Below are positions 43,233 to 51,850 of a stretch of 64,000 bases of DNA, piece by piece. This stretch comes from Cloacimonetes bacterium UBA5614. GTDB taxonomy: Bacteria > Cloacimonadota > Cloacimonadia > Cloacimonadales > Cloacimonadaceae. Location: assembly GCA_002424605.1 (NCBI GenBank), contig DIKQ01000005.1:552401-616400 (forward strand), in the 5' to 3' direction. Both the position numbers and the translations under genes were made by a program. Under the pieces are notes generated by a model. The model was not told where the DNA came from. It searched no databases and saw nothing but the letters and a program-made list of their open reading frames with translations. Positions within the stretch are counted from its first letter, which is position 1, and every line of letters starts with the position of its first letter.

Positions 43233-44275
43233 GCTTTATTCCGTGGGACGTTTAGTCTTTTTATCTCTTCAGGTTTTATGATGCCTCCGGCTGTAATGAA
43301 ACCGGTAACAAAACGGGCGGGGGTCACATCGAAGGCGGGATTGATAGCTCCACTGCCGGGACTGGCAAGCGGTTCACCCTTCAGGTGGGTAATCTCCCCG
43401 GGAGAACGCTCTTCAATCGGAATGTCGCTGCCCTGCTGGCAGGAAGTGTCAAAAGTGGATTGCGGCGCTGCAACATAGAAGGGTATTTTATGCTCCCTGG
43501 CCAGCACGGCAAGGGCATAAGTGCCGATTTTATTGGCAAAATCGCCGTTCTGGCAGATGCGGTCTGCACCTGTGATAACAAGGTCTATATCGCCTTTCTG
43601 CATAAAGTGCCCCGCAGCGCTGTCCACTATGACAGCATGCGGAATGCCTTCCTGCTGAAGTTCAAAGGCGGTCAGGCGTGCTCCCTGCAGGCGGGGACGT
43701 GTCTCGTCCACAAAGACGAAGAATTCCTTTCCCTGCCTTTTTGCCATCCTGAATACGGAAAGAGCTGTGCCCCAATCCACAGTGGCAAGAGCTCCGGCGT
43801 TGCAGTGGGTGAGCACTTTCATGCCGTCCGTAATCAAAACGCTCCCCGTTTCGCCAATCAGGCGGCAATCTTCCGCGCTGTTGGCGGCAAAAGCTTTTGC
43901 TGTTTCTATAGCTACAATTCTGGCATGGGCAGGATTGTCTGAGCTAAGCAGAGTCTGGTCATAGACAAGATTTACGGCATTGGCAAGGTCAATGGCAGTG
44001 GGACGGGATGCCAGCAGGATATCCCTGCCTTTACGCATCCGGCTGCGGAAATCCTCATCAGTTGCAGACATGGCTGCCAGCGCCATTCCATAAGCTCCTG
44101 CAGCCCCGATAGCAGGTGCGCCCCTGACAGTCATTTCCAGGATAGCGGTCGCTACCAGTTCACAGGTGTTGCAGGTGATAATCTCAAACTCAAAGGGGAG
44201 TTTGTTCTGATTTATCATCAGAACTGCTCCGTCCTGCATCCAAACGCTCCGGTACTCCTGTCCGCCGATTATCAT
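43229..44275 (-). CDS. mtnA: Methylthioribose-1-phosphate isomerase
   Basis: 348 residues; converts MTR-1-P to MTRu-1-P in methionine salvage or MTA shunts. Motifs RGAPAIGAAGAYG, LTHCNAGALATVDWG (catalytic Cys), VDETRPRLQGARLTA, ITGADRICQNGDFANK (catalytic Asp) and INPAFDVTPARF are intact and distinguish it from eIF2B-like relatives. It starts 4 bp after the molybdopterin-fold gene and overlaps mtaD. Confidence 0.96.
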   Translation of the reverse strand: MIIGGQEYRSVWMQDGAVLMINQNKLPFEFEIITCNTCELVATAILEMTVRGAPAIGAAGAYGMALAAMSATDEDFRSRMRKGRDILLASRPTAIDLANAVNLVYDQTLLSSDNPAHARIVAIETAKAFAANSAEDCRLIGETGSVLITDGMKVLTHCNAGALATVDWGTALSVFRMAKRQGKEFFVFVDETRPRLQGARLTAFELQQEGIPHAVIVDSAAGHFMQKGDIDLVITGADRICQNGDFANKIGTYALAVLAREHKIPFYVAAPQSTFDTSCQQGSDIPIEERSPGEITHLKGEPLASPGSGAINPAFDVTPARFVTGFITAGGIIKPEEIKRLNVPRNKA

Positions 44276-44279
44276 AAAG

Positions 44280-44993
44280 CTATTCCAGGAAGCCGGTTAC
44301 TTCCCCGTCAGGGATGCGTTTCATCATGCCGCCGTCATTGATATCCCGGCAGGGACCTGCCTCAATTTCTGCGTCATCAGTATAGCCTCTCTGCTCCCAG
44401 AAGCCGGGGATGTATTTGTTTAGAAGTTCAATGCGGACAACGCTCTTAGCAGATTTGTAACCCCAGAGATAGGGCACGAAGGCGCGAACAGGTCCGCCGT
44501 AGTCTTCGGTGAGTAATTCGCCGTCAAATTCCCAGGCGAGCAGAGTCTTTTCCATCAGGGCAATATCAATCGGGATGGATGTATCGTAAACCAGGTCATA
44601 GGACCAGAAGCGGACATAACGCACTTCCGGCTTTGCCTTTACATATGCCAGGATATCGGCGAGCTTGACGCCACCCCAATTTCCGCCCACAGACCAGCGG
44701 GTAACACTGGTCAGGCGTCCGTTCGCAATGGACTTGGGCAGCTTCTGCAAGTCCTGCCAGGTAAAGGTGGTGGGGTTGTCGCAAAGCCCCTTAACTTCAA
44801 TAGTCCAGTTCTCCCTGTCCAGTTTGCCCGGATGTCCTTCTGCCCAGAAAATGGGGGTATTCATTTGAGCCAGTTTATGCATTGGTTCGTCCTTATCTTT
44901 TGTTTTGGGTGTTTTGCCGACACAACTGCCTGTAAAAAGCAGCAGGCAAGCCAGTAATGCAAAGCTTCTGAGCATGGTTCTACTCTTCTTCAT
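44280..44993 (-). CDS. Molybdopterin-fold (sulfite oxidase-like) lipoprotein without the Mo-ligand Cys
   Basis: 237 residues from the ATG at 44993 (14-bp overlap with nnr); an ATG at 44975 is an alternative. The lipobox LLFTGSC has its Cys at 24. The rest is an oxidoreductase molybdopterin-binding domain of the COG2041 type: WTIEVKGLCDNPTTFTWQDL, SVTRWSVGGNWGGVKLADIL and EDYGGPVRAFVPYLWGYKSAKSVVRIEL. In active relatives the segment reads (H)CVxxWS, with Cys binding molybdenum; here the position is Ser96. The enzyme may be inactive, use Ser as ligand, or bind something else. No redox partner gene is adjacent. Confidence 0.83.
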   Translation of the reverse strand: MKKSRTMLRSFALLACLLLFTGSCVGKTPKTKDKDEPMHKLAQMNTPIFWAEGHPGKLDRENWTIEVKGLCDNPTTFTWQDLQKLPKSIANGRLTSVTRWSVGGNWGGVKLADILAYVKAKPEVRYVRFWSYDLVYDTSIPIDIALMEKTLLAWEFDGELLTEDYGGPVRAFVPYLWGYKSAKSVVRIELLNKYIPGFWEQRGYTDDAEIEAGPCRDINDGGMMKRIPDGEVTGFLE

Positions 44994-46509
44994 CCTGAGT
45001 GTGCTCCAGCAGGTCATACCGGAAGATATTGTTCAGGATATCTGTCGGGGTAATGGAAAGCGTTTCCTGTCTGTCAGCAAGGATTTCAGCCGTCAGACCC
45101 AGGTAATAGGCGGCATTGGCTGCTGCTTTGGCAACCGGCATCTTCTGACCCAGAAAACCTGCAATCAGTCCCGCAAGCACGTCTCCGCTGCCGCCAGTGG
45201 CGAGTCCGTCGTTGCCGGAGATATTGAATATCAGATGCTCCGCATCGTAATAAACTGAAGTGTGGCTCTTGAGCAGGATCCTGAGCTTGTATTTGCCGGC
45301 AAATTCCTTCAGGCAATCAAGGCTATCCTTGTGCATATCTTCCATAGTGTACTCGGTGAGACGGCAAAACTCACCCCAATGCGGTGTGAGGACAAATGGC
45401 TTGCCGGAAAGCGCAGTATAAAGCTCCGGATGCATGGCAAGGGAATTGAGCGCATCAGCGTCGATTACTGCAGGATTCCGCCATCTTTCCGCCAGGTATT
45501 TCAGCAACTGGTAAGTATATTCCGATACTCCGCAACCGGGTCCAAGCAGGATAATGTCATAGTTTTTAAGTTTGCTGTCCAGGAAATCATAATCCACGCT
45601 GCCGTCTTCCTTGATGGGAACTGCTTTGACCATGACCTCTTCCGGTTTGCTGTCATAGATGCTGAGACTGGTGGGATGTCCGAATATGGTCACCAGTCCG
45701 GCTCCTGCTTTCACAGCTGCCATGGCTGAAAGAAATGCTGCGCCGGTAAATCCTGGGGAACCTGCCAGAACAGCTATCCTGCCGTAATCGCCCTTGTGAG
45801 CAAATGCTTTTCTTTCCGGCAGAAAGGCATTATCCTCGTCCATAAGAGTGGCAGTGGTTATGCTGTTACGCAGGATGTGCGGAATTCCGATGTGAATAGT
45901 GTCCACAATCCCGCTGCATTGGCGTCCCTTGCCCAGGAAGTGTCCGTATTTAAAGGAATCCATAGTGAGGGTCAGGTCCGCCTGGAAAGCGACCTCGGCA
46001 AAGCCTGTATCAGCGTTTACGCCTGAGGGTATGTCAATAGCCACTTTTAGTGCCTGCAGCATGTTTACCTTTACAATCAGTTCCGCCAGGGATTCATTGA
46101 GACTGCCCTTGAATCCGATGCCGTAAATGGCATCAATGATTACCCCGACATCTGGAAGCGCTTCAGAATCACGGTCCGCCTGCTTGACAAAGGGGATATC
46201 CAGCTTCACGCAGAGTTCCTTGTTTGCCTTGGTTTCAGCACTCATTTCCCCAGCTTCAACAGCTAATATATTGACAGCATAACCGTAATAATCCAGCCAT
46301 CTGGCAATCACATAGCCATCTCCGCCATTGTTGCCGTGACCGCACAGAATGAGACAACCCAGTGCCAGGTCGACATCAAAAGCTTCCTGCAGATAGTCCG
46401 CACAGCCCTTGCCGGCATTTTCCATCAGGACTCTGGCGGGAATGCCAAAATCGTTTATTGCCCTGCTGTCCAGTTGCTTCATTTGTGAAGAAGTCAAAAC
46501 TATGCTCAT
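44980..46509 (-). CDS. nnr: Bifunctional NAD(P)H-hydrate epimerase / ADP-dependent dehydratase
   Basis: 509 residues from the ATG at 46509 with AGAGG upstream. The N-terminal half is the epimerase (MENAGKGCADYL, CGHGNNGGDGYVIARWL) and the C-terminal half the dehydratase (AVLAGSPGFTGAAFLS, LLGPGCGVSEYT, VIDADALNSLA, LTPHWGEFCRL, NDGLATGGSGDVLAGLIAGF). It repairs damaged, hydrated NADH and NADPH. It sits in a packed operon with a histidine kinase upstream (9 bp) and the molybdopterin-fold lipoprotein downstream (overlap). Confidence 0.96.
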   Translation of the reverse strand: MSIVLTSSQMKQLDSRAINDFGIPARVLMENAGKGCADYLQEAFDVDLALGCLILCGHGNNGGDGYVIARWLDYYGYAVNILAVEAGEMSAETKANKELCVKLDIPFVKQADRDSEALPDVGVIIDAIYGIGFKGSLNESLAELIVKVNMLQALKVAIDIPSGVNADTGFAEVAFQADLTLTMDSFKYGHFLGKGRQCSGIVDTIHIGIPHILRNSITTATLMDEDNAFLPERKAFAHKGDYGRIAVLAGSPGFTGAAFLSAMAAVKAGAGLVTIFGHPTSLSIYDSKPEEVMVKAVPIKEDGSVDYDFLDSKLKNYDIILLGPGCGVSEYTYQLLKYLAERWRNPAVIDADALNSLAMHPELYTALSGKPFVLTPHWGEFCRLTEYTMEDMHKDSLDCLKEFAGKYKLRILLKSHTSVYYDAEHLIFNISGNDGLATGGSGDVLAGLIAGFLGQKMPVAKAAANAAYYLGLTAEILADRQETLSITPTDILNNIFRYDLLEHTQDEEE

Positions 46510-46518
46510 AGACACCTC

Positions 46519-48066
46519 TTATCCCTGATTCTGCGCATGCAGCATTATTTCTATGGTTGTACCCTCTCCGGGAGCGCTGTCCAGCACCCTTATCCTGCCT
46601 TGGTGATAGTCCACTATGATACGTTTGGACAGGGAAAGCCCCAGCCCCCAGCCCCTTGTTTTGGAGGTGGTTCCGGGGTCAAATATCTTCTTCCACATAT
46701 TGTGAGGAATGCCCTTCCCTTCATCCAGGACATGGATGTAAACCCAGGGATGCTTTACAGAGGCCGTTATAATGATATTACCGCCTTTTTTCCCTATGGC
46801 GTCAATGCTGTTCTTTATCAGGTTTTCCATTGTCCATTTTATCAGGTCTACATCCATCAGAACCTTGGTATTGCCGAGTTTGCTGATATAAGTAATATCT
46901 ATTTTGGAACTCTGATGCGGAAGCCTGTCCCTGAAATAGTCCACCACTTCTTCCAGAATCCTGTTCAAATCATGGGGCAGCAGCTTGATGCTGGAACCAA
47001 CCTTGCCGAAACGCGAGGCAATGGTCTTGAGCTTTTCCAGGTCTGCCGTCATCCATTCCACAAACTGGGCATATTCATTTTCTGTGGGAAATCCCTTGGG
47101 ATGCGCTTTGAGATAGTCAACCCAGCCCATCAGCGAAGTGATGGGCGTGCCGAACTGATGTGCTGTTTCCTTGGCCAGACCCACCCAGAGCGAGTCTTTT
47201 TCCGTCCGTTTGAGCAACATCAGGCCATAGAGTCCAAACAGCACCACAAACACCATCAGGACCAGTTCCAGATATATCAGATAGGGAATCCTTGCCAGCG
47301 AAGTCGAGGTGGTAAAATAGGCATACCCCAAGCTGTCGTCCTCATTGGTGATGGGTATCTCAAACATCTCGTTCAGACGCAGTTCAAAGCGGTTCTTGTT
47401 GTTGATGCTCAGTTCCCGGTACGGTACGTCTTCCGGCACGTCGATATTACGCCAGTAGAGCGGAGTTTTGTTCCTGTCTGTCACTATAATGGAATAATCT
47501 ATCTTGCGGATAAAATCGCGGAAGGAGATGGGCTTCTGGAAATGGGCATAGCCCAGCACTTCATTCTGGTAGGAAATCGGTATGGATATCATGGCATTCA
47601 TCCGCAGGAACAGCTTGCCTCTGTCCGTGGACAGCAGGTTTCCATACGGAATGGTGTCCGGAACGCCCACATGGTACCAGCTTGTCGGGTTGTTATAGAC
47701 ATCCGTGATTATAATCGGGATGCTCATCTTGGCCATGAATTCCGTATTCAGGTAGTTCCACATCTTTTCCTGGTAATTTACGGCGCCGGCTGACTGCAGG
47801 TATTCCACCAGCAGTTCTGTCATCAGTTGCGTATTCTTTTCCGCTGTTCTCAGGTAACTGTCCGTATAGGCAATATACTGCGCCAGCAGGCGGGGTACGA
47901 ACTGCGCATCCCGCTTGGCATTCTGAATCAGCATTTGCGTGTATATGCCGAAAAACAGCAACAGGAAAATGACGCCGAATATCAGGTATAGCCTCAGCGC
48001 CAGATAGCGGTTAAACTTCTTTTGCCTTGTTCCAGACGGCGTCGAGTTCTTCAAGGCTGGCAGCAT
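46519..48066 (-). CDS. Sensor histidine kinase with duplicated sensor domain
   Basis: 515 residues. Transmembrane helices lie at about 25-47 and 262-285. Between them is an extracytoplasmic part with two clear tandem copies of a 60-residue module (about 117-176 and 192-251), each with TDxxxxPxxW, VPxxxPY, LRxNxMxxIPI and LGYAxF. The kinase part has the phosphoacceptor in AKETAHQFGTPITSLMGW (H303), the N-box LIKNSIDAIGKKGG, DEGKGIP and WGLGLSLSKRI. No response regulator is adjacent. The start lies 56 bp inside mazG but has a very good SD (GGAGAGG), and no later start is available, so the overlap is probably real. Confidence 0.92.
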   Translation of the reverse strand: MLPALKNSTPSGTRQKKFNRYLALRLYLIFGVIFLLLFFGIYTQMLIQNAKRDAQFVPRLLAQYIAYTDSYLRTAEKNTQLMTELLVEYLQSAGAVNYQEKMWNYLNTEFMAKMSIPIIITDVYNNPTSWYHVGVPDTIPYGNLLSTDRGKLFLRMNAMISIPISYQNEVLGYAHFQKPISFRDFIRKIDYSIIVTDRNKTPLYWRNIDVPEDVPYRELSINNKNRFELRLNEMFEIPITNEDDSLGYAYFTTSTSLARIPYLIYLELVLMVFVVLFGLYGLMLLKRTEKDSLWVGLAKETAHQFGTPITSLMGWVDYLKAHPKGFPTENEYAQFVEWMTADLEKLKTIASRFGKVGSSIKLLPHDLNRILEEVVDYFRDRLPHQSSKIDITYISKLGNTKVLMDVDLIKWTMENLIKNSIDAIGKKGGNIIITASVKHPWVYIHVLDEGKGIPHNMWKKIFDPGTTSKTRGWGLGLSLSKRIIVDYHQGRIRVLDSAPGEGTTIEIMLHAQNQG

Positions 48067-48778
48067 GGATGTCCTCTCCTATGTTACGGTAATATTCTTC
48101 GATGTATTGAAATCTTTTGGTAAACTTGCGCGTGGTTTCCTTGACAACTGCCTCCGCATCGATATGCAATTTGCGCGCAAGGTTTACTATCGTGAAGAGC
48201 AGGTCGCCCACTTCTTCCCTGATGTGTTCCTGGTTATCGTTTTCCAGCGCTTCGTTCAGTTCATATATTTCTTCGTGCAGCTTTTCCAGGACGGGTTTAT
48301 GGTCCTGCCAGTCAAAGCCTACCGAGGCGGCTTTTTCCTGGGTGCGCTGGGCAAAGATAAGCCCCGGCAATGCGCGGGGGATGCCTTCCAGCACGGAAAT
48401 GCGGTCTTTTTTCTCCGCTTTTTTCAGGCGTTCCCAGTTCATCTTGACCGAGTCCGCATCAGTTTCTTCCGTATCGCCGAAAACGTGGGGGTGGCGGCGC
48501 ACCAGCTTGCTGTTGATGTTGTGCAATACGCTGTCCACGTCAAAGCGCTTTTCCTCATTGGCAATCTGGCACTGGAAGACGATGTGCAGCATGAGGTCGC
48601 CCAGTTCTTCATTCAGGGCGGGATAATCCTCTTCCTCGATGGCTTCCACAGCTTCAAACAGCTCTTCTATGAAATTTGGCACCAATGTCTGCGGGGTTTG
48701 TTTCAAATCCCACGGACAACCCGACACCGGGTCGCGCAGACGGCTGATTATCTCCACTAACTTGTCAAATGACTGCAT
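48011..48778 (-). CDS. mazG: Nucleoside triphosphate pyrophosphohydrolase MazG
   Basis: 255 residues from the ATG at 48778 with TAGG upstream; 27 further upstream codons are open but do not fit the family. Two MazG domains are present: the first with CPWDLKQT, IEELFEAVEAIEEED and NEELGDLML, the second with EEIYELNEALE and REEVGDLLF. It removes pyrophosphate from noncanonical or excess NTPs. It is the first gene of the minus-strand operon running to smpB and its 3' end overlaps the histidine kinase gene by 56 bp. Confidence 0.95.
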   Translation of the reverse strand: MQSFDKLVEIISRLRDPVSGCPWDLKQTPQTLVPNFIEELFEAVEAIEEEDYPALNEELGDLMLHIVFQCQIANEEKRFDVDSVLHNINSKLVRRHPHVFGDTEETDADSVKMNWERLKKAEKKDRISVLEGIPRALPGLIFAQRTQEKAASVGFDWQDHKPVLEKLHEEIYELNEALENDNQEHIREEVGDLLFTIVNLARKLHIDAEAVVKETTRKFTKRFQYIEEYYRNIGEDIHAASLEELDAVWNKAKEV

Positions 48779-48890
48779 TTTCCTACCTGCTATTCTTAAA
48801 CAATCTCTTGCAGGTCTTTTACAGAAAACGCTCACTTTTGACAAGTTTAATCTTATCAATCCCCGAAAAGGTGTGTTATTCTTGTTTTGC

Positions 48891-48918
48891 TTGACAGCTA
48901 TTTATCTGCTGATAATAG
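48891..48918 (+). promoter_or_regulatory. Promoter of the small membrane protein gene
   Basis: TTGACA at 48891-48896 and TAATAG at 48913-48918 are 16 bp apart. The SD AGGAGG and the ATG at 48947 follow. Confidence 0.6.
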
Positions 48919-48946
48919 GTATAGCAGACCCCGCAAGGAGGTTAAA

Positions 48947-49291
48947 ATGAAACACAACTGGCTGATTTGGATTCCCCGCGTGATGGTGATGCTGCTGGCT
49001 GCTTTCATGCTGCTTTTCTCATTTGATGTCTTTGAAGGCGACGAAAGCCTGGGGATGAAACTGCTCGGATTCCTGATGCACAGCATTCCTTCCATACTGT
49101 TGGTCATCTGCCTGCTGGTTAGCTGGAAGCATCCCTTGGCAGGCGGCATTATCCTGCTGGTCATTACCGCTGCCATGGCTTATTTCTTCAAGACTTACCG
49201 GGGATGGGAAACCCTTGTCTTTTTCAGTGCCTTTCCGCTTGTGGCAGCAATCCTCTATTTCGTAGCCCACTTTATCTCAAACCGGAGATAA
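48947..49291 (+). CDS. Small integral membrane protein
   Basis: 114 residues with three or four predicted transmembrane helices (about 7-25, 42-60, 66-82, 90-108), between them FDVFEGDESLG and SWKHPLAGG. The start is fixed by AGGAGG 7 bp upstream; an open stretch of 20 codons before it is not used. No catalytic residues are conserved by eye. It resembles small uncharacterised membrane proteins found in Bacteroidetes and relatives that begin with an IPR hydrophobic helix and an FxxDVF segment. Function unknown. Confidence 0.75.
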   Translation: MKHNWLIWIPRVMVMLLAAFMLLFSFDVFEGDESLGMKLLGFLMHSIPSILLVICLLVSWKHPLAGGIILLVITAAMAYFFKTYRGWETLVFFSAFPLVAAILYFVAHFISNRR

Positions 49292-49313
49292 GAAAACCCT
49301 GCGCGAAACTTGA

Positions 49314-49967
49314 TTACCTGATAACAATCCTCAGGTTGCGGGTTTCCACCGTTGCATTGCCGGAGACAGTCACAAACCCCTGCCTGTAAGTGGCGGCATT
49401 GGTAATCTCCGCGATGAACCAGATGCCGGAGCGGGCTTCTTTATCGTCTGCCGGAGCGATGTAATTACCTTTGGGGTTGATGGCTCCAAAGAAGATGACT
49501 GTGGCTCCGCGTCTGATGTCTTCAGGTTTGGCAGGCCGGGTCCGATACCAGTATGATGTCTTTAGGGCGTCTCCGTCTATCAGCAGCCGGAATTCCCCTG
49601 TCATTTCGTTTTCTTCTGTGCCCGGCTTCAGCAGGGAAGCAAGCTTCACTTCCGTCCTCCTGTCCGGGTTTGGTGGCGTTTCGCAGACAAAGTAGTCGCT
49701 TTCCTGCAGGAAGTGTTCGTCACCGCTGCTGCCTGTTTTGGCTTTTGCCAGAAACTCCGCAGTGATGTCTTTTCCTTCCTCCACGGCTACTTTAATCCTG
49801 CCTGTGGGTATATGCAGAATGACTCCTTCGTCATTCAGGACAGTTAAGCTGTCCCTGAATTCCACAAAATCGCCGTTGTAGTCCCTGCCTGTTTCCAGGA
49901 AAACGGTTATAGACACTGCTGCGCAGATTACTGCCAGCAAAGCCGTTATCAGGCCAATTCTTTTCAT
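49314..49967 (-). CDS. GDYXXLXY-like membrane-anchored protein, function unknown
   Basis: 217 residues. An N-terminal hydrophobic segment (about 5-24) is an uncleaved signal or signal peptide. The exported part has a repeated beta pattern with LKTSYWYRTRPAKPEDIRRG and ATVIFFGAINPKGNYIAPAD, and resembles small periplasmic barrel-type proteins. No family was recognised with confidence. AGGGGT lies before the ATG, and a TTGACA promoter lies upstream. Confidence 0.7.
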   Translation of the reverse strand: MKRIGLITALLAVICAAVSITVFLETGRDYNGDFVEFRDSLTVLNDEGVILHIPTGRIKVAVEEGKDITAEFLAKAKTGSSGDEHFLQESDYFVCETPPNPDRRTEVKLASLLKPGTEENEMTGEFRLLIDGDALKTSYWYRTRPAKPEDIRRGATVIFFGAINPKGNYIAPADDKEARSGIWFIAEITNAATYRQGFVTVSGNATVETRNLRIVIR

Positions 49968-50007
49968 TTGATACCCCTGTCAATCTGCTTTGGATATTGT
50001 CTTTAGG

Positions 50008-50037
50008 ATAATTTGTCCGCTATTGTGCATATGTCAA
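50008..50037 (-). promoter_or_regulatory. Promoter of the 217-residue exported protein gene
   Basis: On the minus strand TTGACA (50037-50032) is followed after 18 bp by AATTAT (50013-50008). The ATG is about 40 bp downstream. Confidence 0.55.
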
Positions 50038-50090
50038 TTGAAAAAGCCGGCCCGGCACTTGGTGACGGTGTTAAATTGCCCGATAAAGGG

Positions 50091-51410
50091 TCACTTCAGC
50101 AGCAGGCACTTGCGGGAACGGGTTCCTTCCGCAGTTTCCAGACGGAAGAAATACACCCCCGAAGATACCTTGTTGTTATTGCTGTCTGTTCCGTCCCAAG
50201 TGACACTATAAGAACCGTTTTTCTGTTGTTCATTCACGATTTGCCTGACCAGTTGCCCCTTGGTATTATAGATTGAAAGATTTACTGGGCCGGCTTTGGC
50301 GATGTCATAGCCAATCTCAGTCCCGGAAATAAACGGATTGGGATAGCTCTGATACAGTTTACTGACCGGTGGAACAGGCAGAGCGGGGTCATCATTGCTA
50401 ACAGCCTGGCTGATATCATAGATGCTGAAGTATTCACCGTTGCCCACATAGGCGATGGTGCCGTTCACCGCTATCCCGAAGGCATGTCCCGGTGTTATGT
50501 AATATCCGGTTTCCACGGGACTGGTTGGGTCGCTGATATCAATAATCCTGATTCCCTGGTTATAGGTCGCCACAAAAGCGTAATTGCCCTGCAGAAACAG
50601 GTCATAACTGCTGTTGATGATGGGAAAGGTTCCGCTCAGGACAGGATTGTCCGGATTGGAGATATCGATTATCTTCAGATAGCTGGAATTTGGATAATAA
50701 ACGTTTTCCAGCACATAGGCAATGTCATCCCTCACCACAAGCGAGGTCATAGTACCGCCCGTGCGGTAAACCCCGATTTCGGTAACGTTAAACTGAGGGG
50801 TATAGGCAAGAATCAGGAATCCGCCCGTTCCGTCCGCCACATAGATGGTATTGCCCTCCACCTGCAGGTCATAAACGCTTCCTCCGGTGTCATAGGAACC
50901 AACAAAAACGGGATAGGAAGGAGTTTGCACGCTATACAGCTTGATGCCTGCCCCGCCTTCCGCAATGAATGCCCGCGTGCCGGAAACATATGCCCCTTGC
51001 GACCACGGGTCGGTGTAAAATCCGCCAATCCATTGAATGTTCGATAGATTTGCTATGTTCAGGATTATCACATCGCACACCCATTCCCCCTCCGGAGGTG
51101 CAGGGTAAGCTGCAGTCACATAAGCCAGGTTATCCTTCAGGAAGATGTCGTTCAATTGGACATAGGTGTCGTAATTACCCACAATCTGCGGATTGGAGGG
51201 ATTTGCCACGTTTATCACCTTCAGTCCGCCATCTCCGTCGCAGATATAGACCAGGTTGTCGCGATAGGCCAACTTGCTGAAATAACCGTAATCAATGGTG
51301 TGATAGAGTTGCCCCAAAAGACTCACATTCAGGCTGTCCTGGGCGGAAAGTGGATAAACGCACAATACGGCTGTAAACAGCAGCAAAATCGAACCAAATT
51401 GTCTTTTCAT
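50091..51410 (-). CDS. Secreted LVIVD-repeat propeller protein with FlgD-like sorting domain
   Basis: 439 residues. A signal peptide (1-22, ending SAQ) is followed by LVIVD-type repeats forming a beta-propeller: GGLKVINVANPSNPQIVGNY, LKIIDISNPDNPVLSGTF and IRIIDISDPTSPVETGYY. The C-terminal 85 residues are the sorting domain (YQSYPNPFISGTEIGYDI, SIYNTKGQLVRQIV, VTWDGTDSNNNKVSSGVYFF) with the terminal KCLLLK. GAGAGGG precedes the ATG. It is likely exported to the surface; ligand unknown. Confidence 0.88.
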   Translation of the reverse strand: MKRQFGSILLLFTAVLCVYPLSAQDSLNVSLLGQLYHTIDYGYFSKLAYRDNLVYICDGDGGLKVINVANPSNPQIVGNYDTYVQLNDIFLKDNLAYVTAAYPAPPEGEWVCDVIILNIANLSNIQWIGGFYTDPWSQGAYVSGTRAFIAEGGAGIKLYSVQTPSYPVFVGSYDTGGSVYDLQVEGNTIYVADGTGGFLILAYTPQFNVTEIGVYRTGGTMTSLVVRDDIAYVLENVYYPNSSYLKIIDISNPDNPVLSGTFPIINSSYDLFLQGNYAFVATYNQGIRIIDISDPTSPVETGYYITPGHAFGIAVNGTIAYVGNGEYFSIYDISQAVSNDDPALPVPPVSKLYQSYPNPFISGTEIGYDIAKAGPVNLSIYNTKGQLVRQIVNEQQKNGSYSVTWDGTDSNNNKVSSGVYFFRLETAEGTRSRKCLLLK

Positions 51411-51487
51411 GGCAACCCTCTCTTCCGATTGGTCATATATTAATGTTTTTCAATGCAAATCGTTTGTCAAGAATATTCTTGCTTTTT

Positions 51488-51601
51488 TCTCCCTTGCTTG
51501 CTTCTTGCTTAGTTGTCGCGGAGATGTCCCGAAGCCTCCCGAAGAAAACCCGGTCATCTCCGCGGCATCTTCGGGACATCTCATAAAGGGAGAAGGAGGG
51601 G
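51488..51601. repeat. 11-bp-phased palindromic intergenic element, family A copy 4 (inverted)
   Basis: Seven 11-bp units from 51512 to 51588: GTTGTCGCGGA, GATGTCCCGAA, GCCTCCCGAAG, AAAACCCGGTC, ATCTCCGCGGC, ATCTTCGGGAC, ATCTCATAAAG. It is the reverse complement of copies 2, 3 and 5 almost throughout. It lies between divergent genes. The remaining 51602-51850 holds only a weak 70-codon ORF and no supported feature. Confidence 0.9.
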
Positions 51602-51850
51602 GCAATAATGCGAGAAAGCTGGTATCTGCCTAAAATGCCAATCAGTTATCCGCTCTCATATCATCCGCTTTGGCAGAGAACAATATCTAAGAAAAATATT
51701 CTTTACAAGATTAGCCAAATCAGAGAGAGTGAAAATACTTCAGGTTTGCCGTTAAACTGGAAAGTTGTATTCATCTGCAGTGACGTTGTTTTTAACGGCG
51801 GGTCAGAAGCCCGTAAATGATATCAAAATATAACATATAAAGGCAGTATT

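Noticed and set aside
48832..48860. Second TTGACA upstream of the small membrane protein
   Set aside because: No matching -10 at suitable spacing; the TTGACA at 48891 fits better.
51608..51820. 70-codon ORF after the fourth palindromic element
   Set aside because: No SD, no recognisable composition and no homology by eye.
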